This document shows positions 17,328-26,091 of a stretch of DNA of 64,000 nucleotides, piece by piece. Source of the stretch: WHSW01 sp963767285 (GTDB lineage: Bacteria > Actinomycetota > Thermoleophilia > Solirubrobacterales > 70-9); the NCBI GenBank assembly GCA_963767285.1, contig CAVYDJ010000001.1, positions 186,001 to 250,000 of the forward strand. Reading direction: 5' to 3'. The notes under the pieces were generated by a model. That model was not told the origin of the DNA and did no database searches. It saw nothing but the letters and a program-made list of their open reading frames with translations. The first letter of the stretch is position 1. Each line of letters opens with the position of its first letter. The position numbers and the translations under genes were made by a program.

Positions 17328-18134
17328 ATGAGCGAGCCACAGACACAGGAGCAGAAGGGCGCCGCGTTCCGGGCCCTGCACGAGGGTGACCCGTTCTTGT
17401 TCCCCAACCCGTGGGACGCGGGCTCGGCGAAGGCGTTCGCCTCGCTCGGCTTCCAGGCCCTGGCGACGACCAGCGGGGGGTTCGCCTTCACGCTCGGCCG
17501 CCTCGACGGCCAAACCACCCTCGACGAGGTCTGCGACCACATCGGGGTGCTCGATCGCGCGACGGCGCTGCCGGTCGCGGCCGACCTCGAGAACGGCTAC
17601 GGGCCGGGGCCGGCCGACGCCGCCGAGGCGATCACGCGGGCGGCCGAAGCCGGCGCGGTGGGCGGCTCGATCGAGGACTTCGACCCGCAGGACGGGCTCT
17701 ATGAGCTCGGTCGCGCCGCCGAGCGGGTCGCCGCCGCGGTCGAGGCGGCGCGCGCGCTGGATTTCGAGTTCACTCTCACCGCCCGGGCGGAGAACCACCT
17801 CCGCGGCAACCCGGACCTCGATGACACGATCGCTCGCCTGCAGGCCTTCGAGGAGGCCGGCGCGGACTGCCTCTACGCGCCCTTCCTGCGCACCGCCGAG
17901 GAGATGGAGGCCGTTTGCTCGGCGGTCTCGAAACCGGTCAACGTCCTCGCCCTCCCGGGCGGGCTCCCGCCGGCCGAGATCTTTGCCGCCGGTGCGCAAC
18001 GGATCAGCGTTGGCGCAGCGTTCGCGTTCCTGGCGATCGGCGCCGCGGTCGAGGCGGCGACGTCCATGCGCGACAACCCCGAGCAGCCACCCGAGCGGCT
18101 GCGCGTCAACGCCGGGGAGCTTCTAGGCGGCTAG
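17328..18134 (+). CDS. isocitrate lyase/phosphoenolpyruvate mutase family protein
   Basis: 268-residue TIM-barrel enzyme of the PEP mutase/isocitrate lyase superfamily, which makes or breaks C-C or P-C bonds next to a carboxylate. FPNPWDAGSAKAFASLGF at the start, ADLENGYGPGPADAAEAI (metal-binding region), GGSIEDFDP and TARAENHLRG are characteristic of the uncharacterised bacterial branch annotated as 2-methylisocitrate lyase-like or oxaloacetate decarboxylase-like. The lyase KKCGH motif is absent, so the reaction cannot be named. The ATG at 17328 has GAAAGGG upstream. It ends with a 4-bp overlap with the convergent SRPBCC gene. Confidence 0.82.
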   Translation: MSEPQTQEQKGAAFRALHEGDPFLFPNPWDAGSAKAFASLGFQALATTSGGFAFTLGRLDGQTTLDEVCDHIGVLDRATALPVAADLENGYGPGPADAAEAITRAAEAGAVGGSIEDFDPQDGLYELGRAAERVAAAVEAARALDFEFTLTARAENHLRGNPDLDDTIARLQAFEEAGADCLYAPFLRTAEEMEAVCSAVSKPVNVLALPGGLPPAEIFAAGAQRISVGAAFAFLAIGAAVEAATSMRDNPEQPPERLRVNAGELLGG

Positions 18135-18580
18135 CCGGGGAACGCGGCGCGCAACGTGCGCCGGCCGCGCGTCGCCCAGCCAGCCTTCAGCACTGCGGCG
18201 GCGATGTGCCCGACGGCGGCAGGCCGGTAGTCGAAGCTGATCGTGTAGTCGAGCCGGGTGCCCTTGGTCGTCGGCGTCAGCTCGAGCCGTCCCAGGTGGT
18301 TGGAGATCGGCGCGTCGTTGATCACCGTGTACTCGATCAGCGTCGGCCGGTCGTGGGTGATGATCCGCTCCTCGAGCGCCGCCGTGCCAGGCGGCTTCAC
18401 CAGCCTCACCATCCCCAGCCCCATCGGCTCGGCCGGGTTGTCGCCCGGTTCGAGCACCCGCATCTTGCCGGCCCACAGGTCGCCGAAGTGGTCCGTCAGG
18501 AAGGTGAAGACAGCGTCAGCCGAGCCGCCGACCTCGGCGGTCAGGTGGACGCTTTGCTTCGGTTCGCCGGCTGCCTCCAT
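18131..18580 (-). CDS. SRPBCC family (START/polyketide cyclase-like) protein
   Basis: 149-residue helix-grip protein. SVHLTAEVGGSADAVFTFLT is the usual first strand and helix, IEYTVINDAPISNHLGRLEL the middle strands, and TKGTRLDYTISFDYRP the last strands before the long C-terminal helix. Such proteins bind hydrophobic ligands or act as cyclases; no catalytic residue is recognisable. It lies 16 bp downstream of the HdeD-like gene on the same strand and may be cotranscribed with it. Confidence 0.75.
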   Translation of the reverse strand: MEAAGEPKQSVHLTAEVGGSADAVFTFLTDHFGDLWAGKMRVLEPGDNPAEPMGLGMVRLVKPPGTAALEERIITHDRPTLIEYTVINDAPISNHLGRLELTPTTKGTRLDYTISFDYRPAAVGHIAAAVLKAGWATRGRRTLRAAFPG

Positions 18581-18596
18581 GCGGGCAGGTTATTGC

Positions 18597-19166
18597 TCAG
18601 ACCATCTCGCCGAGCTTGCGGATCTGGAAGGCGCGGATCAGGTCGGTGACGCCGTGCATCAGCGACCAGATCCCCGCGAACACCAGCAGCACATAGGCCT
18701 TCTCGATGAAGAACTGGCCGCCGGTCCAGAACGCGAGGATCACCATCAGGATCCCGCTGATCAGGCCGAGCCACCAGAGCTCGTTGATCTCACGGGTGAC
18801 GAACGCCTGGATGATCCAGAAGACGCCGACGATCAGGAACAGGAAGCCGAGGATGTCGGCGAGGGCGGCGAAGGTGTTCTCGGGGCTGATCAGCGAGATC
18901 ACGCCGGAGATCAGGAAGAGGAAGCCGAAGATCCCGTACAGCCATTTGCCGCTCTCGACCATGCTCATGATCATCAGCTGTTGGAAGCCGGTCGCGAGGA
19001 ACATCGCCCCGACCAGGATCCCGACCGTGTCGATCGAGGCCTGATCGAACTGCAGGATGACGACGCCGACGATCGTCCAAGCGATCCCGAACACGATCCA
19101 AAGCCACCAGAGGCTGGAGAACTTCTTGACGACGTCACGCGCATCCGGTTCGAGCGTTGCTTCCAC
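18597..19166 (-). CDS. HdeD family (DUF308) membrane protein
   Basis: 189 residues with six hydrophobic helices arranged as three repeats of the DUF308 hairpin (LWWLWIVFGIAWTIVGVVIL, FLFLISGVISLISPE, LWWLGLISGILMVILAFW). E. coli HdeD is an inner-membrane acid-resistance protein, so a stress role is possible. The GTG at 19166 is chosen because AGGAAGGGG lies seven bases before it; a longer upstream frame adds only basic, non-membrane sequence. The SRPBCC gene follows 16 bp downstream. Confidence 0.82.
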   Translation of the reverse strand: MEATLEPDARDVVKKFSSLWWLWIVFGIAWTIVGVVILQFDQASIDTVGILVGAMFLATGFQQLMIMSMVESGKWLYGIFGFLFLISGVISLISPENTFAALADILGFLFLIVGVFWIIQAFVTREINELWWLGLISGILMVILAFWTGGQFFIEKAYVLLVFAGIWSLMHGVTDLIRAFQIRKLGEMV

Positions 19167-19290
19167 GTTGCGCCCCTTCCTGGTCGGTTCACGCCGTTCG
19201 CGTCGGTGACAGTATCCGTGCGTCGCCAGACGCAAGAAACAACCACGTGAACCCGCGCCGACCTTCGACTACACGGACGCCGAAGGCAAC

Positions 19291-19566
19291 GTGCTCACCC
19301 TTCGCGGCGAGCTGAGCGCCGGGACGATCGCCAAGATCGCCAAGGAGTCGGGGCGCGCCGCGTCCTCGGCCGAGGACGTCTGGCACCGGCGCACGGAGCT
19401 GCTGTTCGAGCGCCTCGCGGTCGGCTGGGAAATCGCCGGGCTGGCGCTCGACGACCAGAGGATGCTCCTCGGCCGCTACCGGATGGCCGACGTCGACGAG
19501 CAGGCCTGGGTGCGGCGGACGATCGCCGAGCACGTTGAGCGCCATATCCCAGAGCTGGCGGAATGA
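19291..19566 (+). CDS. conserved hypothetical protein, start uncertain
   Basis: 91 residues from GTG at 19291, containing a helical region ending in LLFERLAVGWEIAGL and LLGRYRMADVDEQAWVRRTI. I do not recognise a named domain. In the same frame, coding-like sequence FDYTDAEGN lies immediately upstream of this GTG and looks like the true N-terminus, but that extension (open back to about 19208) has no start codon. Either a start was lost through a small indel (a GTG in another frame lies at 19247) or the shorter form is used. Its stop overlaps the M20 peptidase start by four bases, so the two are coupled. Confidence 0.55.
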   Translation: MLTLRGELSAGTIAKIAKESGRAASSAEDVWHRRTELLFERLAVGWEIAGLALDDQRMLLGRYRMADVDEQAWVRRTIAEHVERHIPELAE

Positions 19567-20717
19567 CTGACCTCAACGCTGAGTGGGTCGCCGCGGCGGG
19601 CGAGCGGATCGCTCACCACTTCGAGCGGGAGCTCGAGGCCCTGGTTGCCGTCTCCTCGCCGTCGGGTGATGCGGGCGCCGCCGAGGAGCTCTGCGCGCTG
19701 GTCGCCGCGCTGCTTCCCGACGAGGCGGAGATCGAGCGGCCGGCCTGCTCGACCCCGGGCTACGCGCCCGACCTGCTGGCGACCGTCAAGGGCGCCGGCA
19801 ATGGCCGGGTGCTGCTGCTCGGCCACCTCGACACCGTCGTCGCCCACGACGACCACCGGCCGCTCGAGCGCAGCGACGGCAGGCTGATCGGGTCCGGCGC
19901 CGTCGACATGAAGGGCGGCGTCGCGCTCATGCTCGGGGTAGCCCGGGCGCTCGCGGCGCTACCCGAGGCCTTTGGCGAGCTCTGCCTGCTGACCGTGGTC
20001 GACGAGGAGTGGCGGACCAGCGGGTTCGGCCACGGCCCGCGTTTCGCGGACTGGGACGCATGTCTGTGCTTCGAGGCCGGGCAGCTCGCGCCGGGCGGGG
20101 ATGAGGCGGTGGTCGCGAAGCGCAAGGCGGCCGGGACACTGCGCGTCGTCGCCCGTGGCGTCGCCGCCCATTCCGGCTCGTCGCCCGAGAAGGGCCGCAA
20201 CGCTCTGCTCGCGGTGGGCGAGGTCGCCCGGCGCGTCGCCGCCCTTGGCGATCCGTCGGGAGCGGAGCGCCTGACCGCGATCCCGACCGTGATGCGCAGC
20301 GGCGAGGCGTTCAACGTGGTCCCCGACGAGGGTGAGCTGTGCTGCGACCTGCGCGCCGAGCGTTTGACGGCGTTCGAGCCCGTGCTCGAGGCGATCCCGG
20401 ATCAGATCGACGGGGTCGAGATCGAGGCCGAGCTGGTCCGGCGCTGGCCCGGCATGGACAGCCGCGAGCTGGTCGGCGAGCGCCTCGCCGATCCGGCCGC
20501 CGAGCTGCTCGGCCACCCGCTCATGGTGGGCGGCCGCGGCGGCGCCAGCGACGCCAGTCACATGGCCCAGCACGTGGCCTTAACGGTCGACGGCCTGGGT
20601 CCGCGCGGCGGCCACGCGCACCACCCGGACGAGTTCGTCACCGTCGACTCGGTCGCGCCGCGGGCACGGATTGCGCTCGCGGTCACCGCGGCGGCGCTGG
20701 CGACCGCCGGAACCTGA
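19563..20717 (+). CDS. M20 family zinc peptidase (carboxypeptidase G2/ArgE-like)
   Basis: 384-residue dinuclear zinc hydrolase that removes a C-terminal or N-acyl amino acid. Metal ligands and catalytic residues are in LLLGHLDTVV (His, Asp), GAVDMKGGVALML (bridging Asp), VDEEW (catalytic Glu and ligand Glu) and GLGPRGGHAHHPDEF (last His). The dimerisation domain lies at about 170-290 with VAKRKAAGTLRVVARGVAAH. No signal peptide is present, so it is cytoplasmic. It is closest to the glutamate carboxypeptidase group; the substrate is uncertain. ATG overlaps the upstream stop (ATGA). Confidence 0.87.
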   Translation: MTDLNAEWVAAAGERIAHHFERELEALVAVSSPSGDAGAAEELCALVAALLPDEAEIERPACSTPGYAPDLLATVKGAGNGRVLLLGHLDTVVAHDDHRPLERSDGRLIGSGAVDMKGGVALMLGVARALAALPEAFGELCLLTVVDEEWRTSGFGHGPRFADWDACLCFEAGQLAPGGDEAVVAKRKAAGTLRVVARGVAAHSGSSPEKGRNALLAVGEVARRVAALGDPSGAERLTAIPTVMRSGEAFNVVPDEGELCCDLRAERLTAFEPVLEAIPDQIDGVEIEAELVRRWPGMDSRELVGERLADPAAELLGHPLMVGGRGGASDASHMAQHVALTVDGLGPRGGHAHHPDEFVTVDSVAPRARIALAVTAAALATAGT

Positions 20718-20745
20718 CATCCCCCGGTGTCATAATCCGACCGTC

Positions 20746-21639
20746 GTGAGCCAAGCGCCCGACAGGGGCTACTTTCCCGCCGGCGAGTCCGTCCTGCGCC
20801 GCGTCCACGGCGAGCGCGCGGTCGGGCTCAACTACGGCCAGCGCGCGCTGATGCTCGGCGCCGCCCACCCGGTCAACTTCATCGGCACGCAGGCGAACAC
20901 GCGGTCCGGGGCGCGGCCGTTCCTGCGTCTCGCACACACCGCGAAGGTCTTCGAGACCGTCTTCTTCGGCACCCGCGCCGAGGCTGACAAGGCGCTGGCT
21001 TTCGTCGAGCGCATGCACCAGCGCGTGCGGGGGGAGATGCCCGAGGGGGCCGGCAAGTGGCCCGCGGGCACGCGCTACAGCGCCTTCGACGCGCCGCTGA
21101 TGTTGTGGACGGTCGCGGTGATCGCCGACTCGGCCGAGGTCTTCTACGAGACCATGGTCCGCAAGCTCGAGCCGGAGGAGAAGGACGGGCTGTGGAACGA
21201 CTACGTCCGTTTCGGCGAGCTGTTCGGCATGCCGCGCGAGGCGGCGCCCGCCACCTACCGCGACTTTCGCGCCTACTGGGACGGGATCTGGAGCGGCGAC
21301 GAGCTGCACCTCACCGACGAGGCCCGCGAGGTCGCGCTCGCTATCGCCTTCGAGATCCCGATGCCGCGCTACCTGCACCCATCGCGCGAGGTCCACAACC
21401 TCGTGCTCACGGGGACCCTCCCGGCGCGGGTCCGAAAGATGTTCGGGGTCCGCTGGTCGCCGCTTCACGAGGCCGCCTTCCGCTCGGTCGTCCGCGGCCT
21501 CCGTACCGCTCGCCCGGTGACGCCGAAGCGGGTCCGCCGCGGCGGCAACACCGGTTCGTTCGAGATGGTCGCGCGGACGGAGAGGGAGTTGGTCGCCGCC
21601 GGGCGGGCGACGCTGGCGCCGGTGACCAGGGCGGCCTAG
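20746..21639 (+). CDS. MpaB-type oxygenase (DUF2236)
   Basis: 297-residue helical protein of the DUF2236 family, named for latex-clearing oxygenase and MpaB. RRVHGERAVGLNYGQRALMLGAA is the family opening and includes the first part of the haem pocket; HTAKVFETVFFGT and APLMLWTVAVIADSAEVFYE follow. Some members are b-type haem oxygenases; the substrate here is unknown. GTG at 20746; CATAAT (20731-20736) is a good -10 and there is no ribosome site, which argues for a leaderless message. Confidence 0.78.
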   Translation: MSQAPDRGYFPAGESVLRRVHGERAVGLNYGQRALMLGAAHPVNFIGTQANTRSGARPFLRLAHTAKVFETVFFGTRAEADKALAFVERMHQRVRGEMPEGAGKWPAGTRYSAFDAPLMLWTVAVIADSAEVFYETMVRKLEPEEKDGLWNDYVRFGELFGMPREAAPATYRDFRAYWDGIWSGDELHLTDEAREVALAIAFEIPMPRYLHPSREVHNLVLTGTLPARVRKMFGVRWSPLHEAAFRSVVRGLRTARPVTPKRVRRGGNTGSFEMVARTERELVAAGRATLAPVTRAA

Positions 21640-21656
21640 CCGGGGATACTCCCCGC

Positions 21657-22244
21657 GTGAGCGCGCCAGAGGGCATTCGGATCGTCCTGCCTCGACTGAG
21701 CGAGGAGGAGGCCGGCCGCCGGACGCCGGACGAGCGCCTGATCGTCCGCTTCCCCTCCTTGTCCCGGAGGGTCAACGATCTCGGCATGCGACGGCTCTCG
21801 CCCCGGTCTTCCCTGCGCCGGCGCCTGATCGCCCGCACGATCACCCGCTCCTACGCCGCCGCCAACCGTCGCGACTTCGAGCTCCTGTTGACCTGGATCG
21901 ACCCGGATCACGAGTACAGGCCGAGCCGCGAGATCATGCCGCCCGACCTCGGCGGCCCGACCCGCGGCCACGACGGATACCTGCGGATGTGGAGCTACTG
22001 GCTCGACGCCTTCGAGGACATCCGCTACGAGCCCGACGAGGTGATCGACTTCGGCGACCGGTTCCTGGTCACCGTGCGCCAGGTCGGCCACGGGTCGGGG
22101 AGCGGCGTCGGCCTGACGAAGCCGGTCTTCCAGCTGCTGACCGTCCGCGGCGGCTGCACCGTCGTCCAGGAGGACTTCGTCGATCGCGAGCAGGCGCTCG
22201 CGGCGGCTCAGAGCAGCTCGATCGCGCCCTTGACGGCGAAGTAG
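21657..22244 (+). CDS. SnoaL-like/NTF2-fold protein
   Basis: 195 residues. A poorly conserved basic N-terminal region of about 65 residues precedes an intact SnoaL-like domain: RSYAAANRRDFELLLTWID, EYRPSREIMPPDLGG, RGHDGYLRMWSYWLDAF and FGDRFLVTVRQVGHG. This is the complete version of the domain whose stubs occur at 16717 and 35549. The fold includes isomerases and binding proteins; function unknown. GTG start with GATACT six bases upstream. The 3' end overlaps the convergent GAP gene by 37 bp. Confidence 0.7.
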   Translation: MSAPEGIRIVLPRLSEEEAGRRTPDERLIVRFPSLSRRVNDLGMRRLSPRSSLRRRLIARTITRSYAAANRRDFELLLTWIDPDHEYRPSREIMPPDLGGPTRGHDGYLRMWSYWLDAFEDIRYEPDEVIDFGDRFLVTVRQVGHGSGSGVGLTKPVFQLLTVRGGCTVVQEDFVDREQALAAAQSSSIAPLTAK

Positions 22245-22861
22245 GTGCCGATCACCGAGAAGGCGAGGATCGCCAGCCCGCGCTGGCGCCGGCGTACCCA
22301 TACGTTGAACTCCTCGAGCGCCGCCCGCGCCCGATCCGCGTGGCGCAGTGCGACGAAGAGCGCCGCGAGCGGGACCGTGAACCAGATCACGTTGAAGATC
22401 AGCACCTCGATCACGCTGCTGATCAGGTCAGGATCTCCACTCGAGATCGCGTTCAGGCCGAGTAGATAGAAGAGGCCCGGTAGATGGGTGGCGACGCCGG
22501 CCCCGGCGGCGACGGAGAGCGACGGGTCGCGGAGGGTTCGCGACATCCGCGAGTCGCCCCCCGACAGCCGCCCCGGCATTCGAAGCTCGATCCTCCCCGA
22601 GGCGAGCGCTGCGGCAAAGCCCAGCGCCGCCGCCCCGAGCCCGAGGCTGATCACCGAGCTCACCGTCGACGAGCCGATCTCCGCGCCGTGCAGCGCCCTG
22701 ACCACGATCAGCCCGATCGCGAAGCTCCACAGGAAGCCGACGGTGATGAACGCGAGCAGCAGCCGTACCGGGGTCTTGGACGACAGCAGCGCGTACACCG
22801 CGGCGATGCCCGCCGGGCGGCCGGCGTTGACGATCGCCAGGGCGATCCATTCCAAGTTCAC
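22208..22861 (-). CDS. GAP (Sap) family membrane protein
   Basis: 217-residue integral membrane protein with six hydrophobic helices. The pattern WIALAIVNAGRPAGIAAVYA, then LAFITVGFLWSFAIGLIVV and the final LAFSVIGTYFAVKGAIELL resemble the GAP/Sap family (sulfolipid-1-addressing protein, glycopeptidolipid addressing protein) of mycobacteria, thought to help export envelope lipids. The GTG at 22861 starts just before the first helix; a TAGGAT lies 22 bases upstream. The cargo in this organism is unknown. Confidence 0.72.
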   Translation of the reverse strand: MNLEWIALAIVNAGRPAGIAAVYALLSSKTPVRLLLAFITVGFLWSFAIGLIVVRALHGAEIGSSTVSSVISLGLGAAALGFAAALASGRIELRMPGRLSGGDSRMSRTLRDPSLSVAAGAGVATHLPGLFYLLGLNAISSGDPDLISSVIEVLIFNVIWFTVPLAALFVALRHADRARAALEEFNVWVRRRQRGLAILAFSVIGTYFAVKGAIELL

Positions 22862-22925
22862 GACGCTGCCACCGGAACGTCCGATCCTATGCGGGGCGGT
22901 CCGTCCCGGCGAATAGCCTGAGCGC

Positions 22926-23795
22926 ATGGGCGACGGCCGTTTGCTCGCGCTGGCGGCGGCGGCGTGCTTCGCGCTCGCCGCCGCGCTCCAGCAGAAGGGC
23001 CAATTCCGGCTCGCGCGCGAGGGTAGGCCGGTTCGCGGGGTCGCGGACATCTTCCGGCTGTTCCGGGTCTGGATCTGGCTGGCGGGGACGGCCGTGCTCC
23101 TGGCCGGCTACGCGCTTCAGGGCGTCGCGCTGGACGTCGGCAAGGTCGTCGTGGTCCAGCCGCTGCTCGTCACCACGCTCGTCTTCGCGTTGCCCCTCGG
23201 CCACTGGCTGACCGGGCAGCACGTCACGCGCAAGCAGATCTGGGGCGCCGCCGTGATGGTCGGCGGCCTGTTCATGTTCATCCGGCTCGGCGACCCTGCC
23301 GAGGGCATCGACACCGCGCCGACCGGGGAGGTGCTGATCGCGACCGTGGTCGTCTGCGCGGCCGCGGCGGTGGGGCTGGTGCTCGGCAGGCGCGCCGAAG
23401 CTGCGCGCAAGGCGGCGATCTTCGGCGCGGTTGCGGGCCTCCTGTTCGGGCTCTCGGCGACCTTTGACAAGCCGGCCTTCAGCAACACGGAGGTCGGCAC
23501 CGGCGACCTGTTCGGCGAGTGGGAGTTCTGGGCGCTCGTGGGCTTCGGGGTGATCGCGTTCGGCGTCCAGCAGCTCTCCCTGGCGACCGGCCAGCTCGCC
23601 CCGGCGATGGCGGCGGTATCGGTCGCCAACCCGCTGGCCAGCACCCTGATCGGGGTGTTCGTCTACGAGGAGCGCCTGACGCAACCCGGCTGGCACATCG
23701 CGCTCGCCTTCGGAGCCCTGTTCGTCTCCTTCTGGGGCGCGGTGATCGTCACGCTTGCCAACCGCGAGCTGGCGATCCCGGGCGAGCCGCCCTAG
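22926..23795 (+). CDS. DMT superfamily transporter (EamA/NIPA-like)
   Basis: 289 residues and about nine or ten membrane helices in the inverted-repeat layout of the drug/metabolite superfamily. LLALAAAACFALAAALQQKG at the start and VVVVQPLLVTTLVFALPLG resemble the DMT/NIPA group. SVANPLASTLIGVFVYEERL is the second-repeat signature. The substrate is not predictable. TAGCCT at 22914-22919 lies six bases before the ATG, so the message is probably leaderless. The stop overlaps the convergent hydroxylase gene by four bases. Confidence 0.78.
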   Translation: MGDGRLLALAAAACFALAAALQQKGQFRLAREGRPVRGVADIFRLFRVWIWLAGTAVLLAGYALQGVALDVGKVVVVQPLLVTTLVFALPLGHWLTGQHVTRKQIWGAAVMVGGLFMFIRLGDPAEGIDTAPTGEVLIATVVVCAAAAVGLVLGRRAEAARKAAIFGAVAGLLFGLSATFDKPAFSNTEVGTGDLFGEWEFWALVGFGVIAFGVQQLSLATGQLAPAMAAVSVANPLASTLIGVFVYEERLTQPGWHIALAFGALFVSFWGAVIVTLANRELAIPGEPP

Positions 23796-24496
23796 GCCGG
23801 GCCCGGGTCCAGCGTCCGCGCAGTCTCTGAGCGCGGGACATCGCGGTGGTCCGGGAAGGTGCCGAGGGCGTGGTCGGCGATCGTGTTCGTGATCCCGTGC
23901 CAGTAGTGCTCGTTCTTGAAGTGATGCAACCGGTGGTTGCGCCAGACCGTTCGGTAGGCCCGCGTCTTCGGCACGTAGGCGGTGTGGATCAGGTAGTGGA
24001 TCCACTCGTAGACGCCGACCAGCACGTAGCCGGCGATCGTGGCGCTGAGCATGGCGGCCCACGGCACCGCGCCGGCGATCAGGCCGATCGGCACGCCGAT
24101 CGCCAGCACGACGACGGGGACCGCGATCAGCAGCAGCTCGGCGAGCTCCTGCGCGTCGAGCAGCAGCGTCATCAGGTTGTTGGGATGGCGGTGGTGGTAG
24201 CGGTGGTCGCGGGTCGTGGGCAGCTCGTAGCGGCGGCCGCGGACCCTGATCGGCTTCGCGTGCAGCAGGTAGACGTGGATCGCCCACTCGCCGAACGGGT
24301 AGACGACCAGCATCGCGGCGACCGCGACCCCGTCGCGCCAGGTCAGCGGCTCGCCGGTCAGGACCCTGATCACGACCAGGAGGACGACCGCACCGCCGAT
24401 CATCCACGGCGAGTGGCGCTTGGCGAACTCGTGCACCGCCTGGCCAAGGGTCTTGATGTCGGGCCCGAACTCCGCCCGCTCCGCGAAGGCGCTCAT
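23792..24496 (-). CDS. fatty acid hydroxylase/sterol desaturase superfamily protein
   Basis: 234-residue membrane diiron enzyme. Helices lie at about 33-48, 56-70, 118-140 and 145-160. The histidine clusters of the superfamily are present: EWAIHVYLLH, DHRYHHRHP, EWIHYLIH and NHRLHHFKNEHYWHG. These would hold two irons and hydroxylate or desaturate a lipid. It is in the same orientation as the ABC transporter genes upstream, separated by 11 bp, but a functional link is not obvious. Confidence 0.82.
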   Translation of the reverse strand: MSAFAERAEFGPDIKTLGQAVHEFAKRHSPWMIGGAVVLLVVIRVLTGEPLTWRDGVAVAAMLVVYPFGEWAIHVYLLHAKPIRVRGRRYELPTTRDHRYHHRHPNNLMTLLLDAQELAELLLIAVPVVVLAIGVPIGLIAGAVPWAAMLSATIAGYVLVGVYEWIHYLIHTAYVPKTRAYRTVWRNHRLHHFKNEHYWHGITNTIADHALGTFPDHRDVPRSETARTLDPGPA

Positions 24497-24507
24497 GCCC
24501 GGAAATC

Positions 24508-25260
24508 CTACGCTCGGCCAGCCTCCAGCAGGCGGCGCAGGAAGCGCTGGGTCTCCGGCTCGCGGGGGGCGACCAGGACCTGATCGGGCGGGCCGACCTC
24601 GAGCAGGCGTCCCTCGTGCAGGAAGCCCACCTTGTCCGCGACCTCGCGCGCGAAGCTCATCTCGTGGGTGGCGATCAGCATCGTCACGCCCTCGGACTTC
24701 AGCGCCCGGACCGTCTGCAGGACCTCGCCGACCAATTCGGGGTCGAGGGCCGAGGTGACCTCGTCGAGCAGCATCGCCCGCGGGCGTGCGGCAAAGGCGC
24801 GGGCGAGCGCGACCCGCTGCTGCTGGCCCCCGGAGAGCTGATCGGGCCGGTCGTCCTCACGCCCGCCGAGGCCGAGGCGCTCGAGCCGCGTGCGCGCCTC
24901 GGCCTCGGCCCGGTCACGGGGGACACCATGGCCGCGGTGGATCCCGAGCACGACGTTCTCGAGCACGCTCAGGTGCGGGAACAGGTTGTAGGCCTGGAAC
25001 ACCAGGCCGAGACGGCGGCGCACGGAGACGGCGTCCACGGACGGGTCGGTGATCACCTCGCCGTCGAGGAAGATGTCGCCGTCGTCGATCTCGATCAGCA
25101 GGTCGGCGCAGCGCAGCATCGTCGACTTGCCCGAGCCCGAGGCGCCGATCACCGCGACCGCCTCGTGCTCGTGGATCTCGAGATCGATCCCGTGCAGGAC
25201 CTCGCGGTCGCCGAACGCCTTGGTGACGCCGCGGAACTCGAGTACGGGCGTGCCGGTCAA
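24508..25260 (-). CDS. amino acid ABC transporter ATP-binding protein
   Basis: 250-residue ATPase of the GlnQ/HisP type energising import of a polar amino acid. Walker A GASGSGKSTMLRC, signature LSGGQQQRVALARAFA, Walker B AMLLDEVTSALDP and the His loop IATHEMSFAREVAD are complete, and FPHLSVLENV is typical of amino acid importers. The TTG start overlaps the permease stop (TTGA). It is the last of three genes: binding protein, permease, ATPase. Confidence 0.92.
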   Translation of the reverse strand: MTGTPVLEFRGVTKAFGDREVLHGIDLEIHEHEAVAVIGASGSGKSTMLRCADLLIEIDDGDIFLDGEVITDPSVDAVSVRRRLGLVFQAYNLFPHLSVLENVVLGIHRGHGVPRDRAEAEARTRLERLGLGGREDDRPDQLSGGQQQRVALARAFAARPRAMLLDEVTSALDPELVGEVLQTVRALKSEGVTMLIATHEMSFAREVADKVGFLHEGRLLEVGPPDQVLVAPREPETQRFLRRLLEAGRA

Positions 25261-26075
25261 CGAGCCGTCTCCGCATAACCCCAGCGGTCGAGCAGCCGCG
25301 CGAGCGGCACGGTCACCGCCAGGTAGAGCAGCGCCGCCGCGATCAGCGGCGTGTAGTTGAAGTCGGCGGCCGTCTGAATCTGCGCCTCGCGGAACGCCTC
25401 GCCGGTGACGCCGATGATCGCGATCAGGGCGACATCCTTCTGCAGCGCGATGAAGTCGTTGAGCAGGGGCGGACCGACCCGCCGGATTGCCTGCGGCAGG
25501 ATCACGAAGCGCATGGCCTGGCGCTCGGTGAGCCCGATCGCGAGCGCCCCGTCGCGCTGCCCGGGGTGCACCGAGCGCAGCCCGGCGCGGTAGACCTCGC
25601 TGACGTAAGCGGTGTAGGAGAGGGTCAGCGCGATCCCTCCCAGCACCACGGGCTCGGTTGGCAGCCCCTCGAGATCCAGCGCCGGGATCCCGAAGCCGAC
25701 CAGGTAGACCAACAGGATCACCGGGACGCCGCGGAACACGTCCACGTAGACGACCCCGAGCATCCGCAGCGGGAACAGCGCCGGCGCCCGCGAGGTCCGC
25801 AGCATCGCCAGCCCCAGAGCCAGGATCAGGACGCAGACCTCGACGATGCAGAAGACGCGGACGTCGAGCCAGAACGCCTTCGCGATGTCGGGGAACGACT
25901 CGCGGAAGACATCGACGTTGAAGAAGGTGTCGCGGACCTCGGGCCAGCCGGGGCTGGTCAGGATCAGGACCGCGATCCCGCCCAGGACGAGGATCGAGGA
26001 GACCGCAGCGACGGCCTGTCCGCGCAGCGCATGGGCGCGCTGCGCGGCCGCCCGCTCTGCGCGGCGGTCGGTCAT
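25257..26075 (-). CDS. amino acid ABC transporter permease
   Basis: 272-residue inner-membrane permease (HisM/GlnP type). Helices flank the EAA loop RSVHPGQRDGALAIGLTERQ, which docks to the ATPase. YTAYVSEVYRAGL before it is family-typical. The ATG at 26075 is preferred to a TTG two codons upstream (26081). No clear ribosome site is visible, and it lies 16 bp after the binding protein stop, so translation may depend on coupling. Confidence 0.9.
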   Translation of the reverse strand: MTDRRAERAAAQRAHALRGQAVAAVSSILVLGGIAVLILTSPGWPEVRDTFFNVDVFRESFPDIAKAFWLDVRVFCIVEVCVLILALGLAMLRTSRAPALFPLRMLGVVYVDVFRGVPVILLVYLVGFGIPALDLEGLPTEPVVLGGIALTLSYTAYVSEVYRAGLRSVHPGQRDGALAIGLTERQAMRFVILPQAIRRVGPPLLNDFIALQKDVALIAIIGVTGEAFREAQIQTAADFNYTPLIAAALLYLAVTVPLARLLDRWGYAETAR

Positions 26076-26091
26076 TGTCAACCGGACGTCG

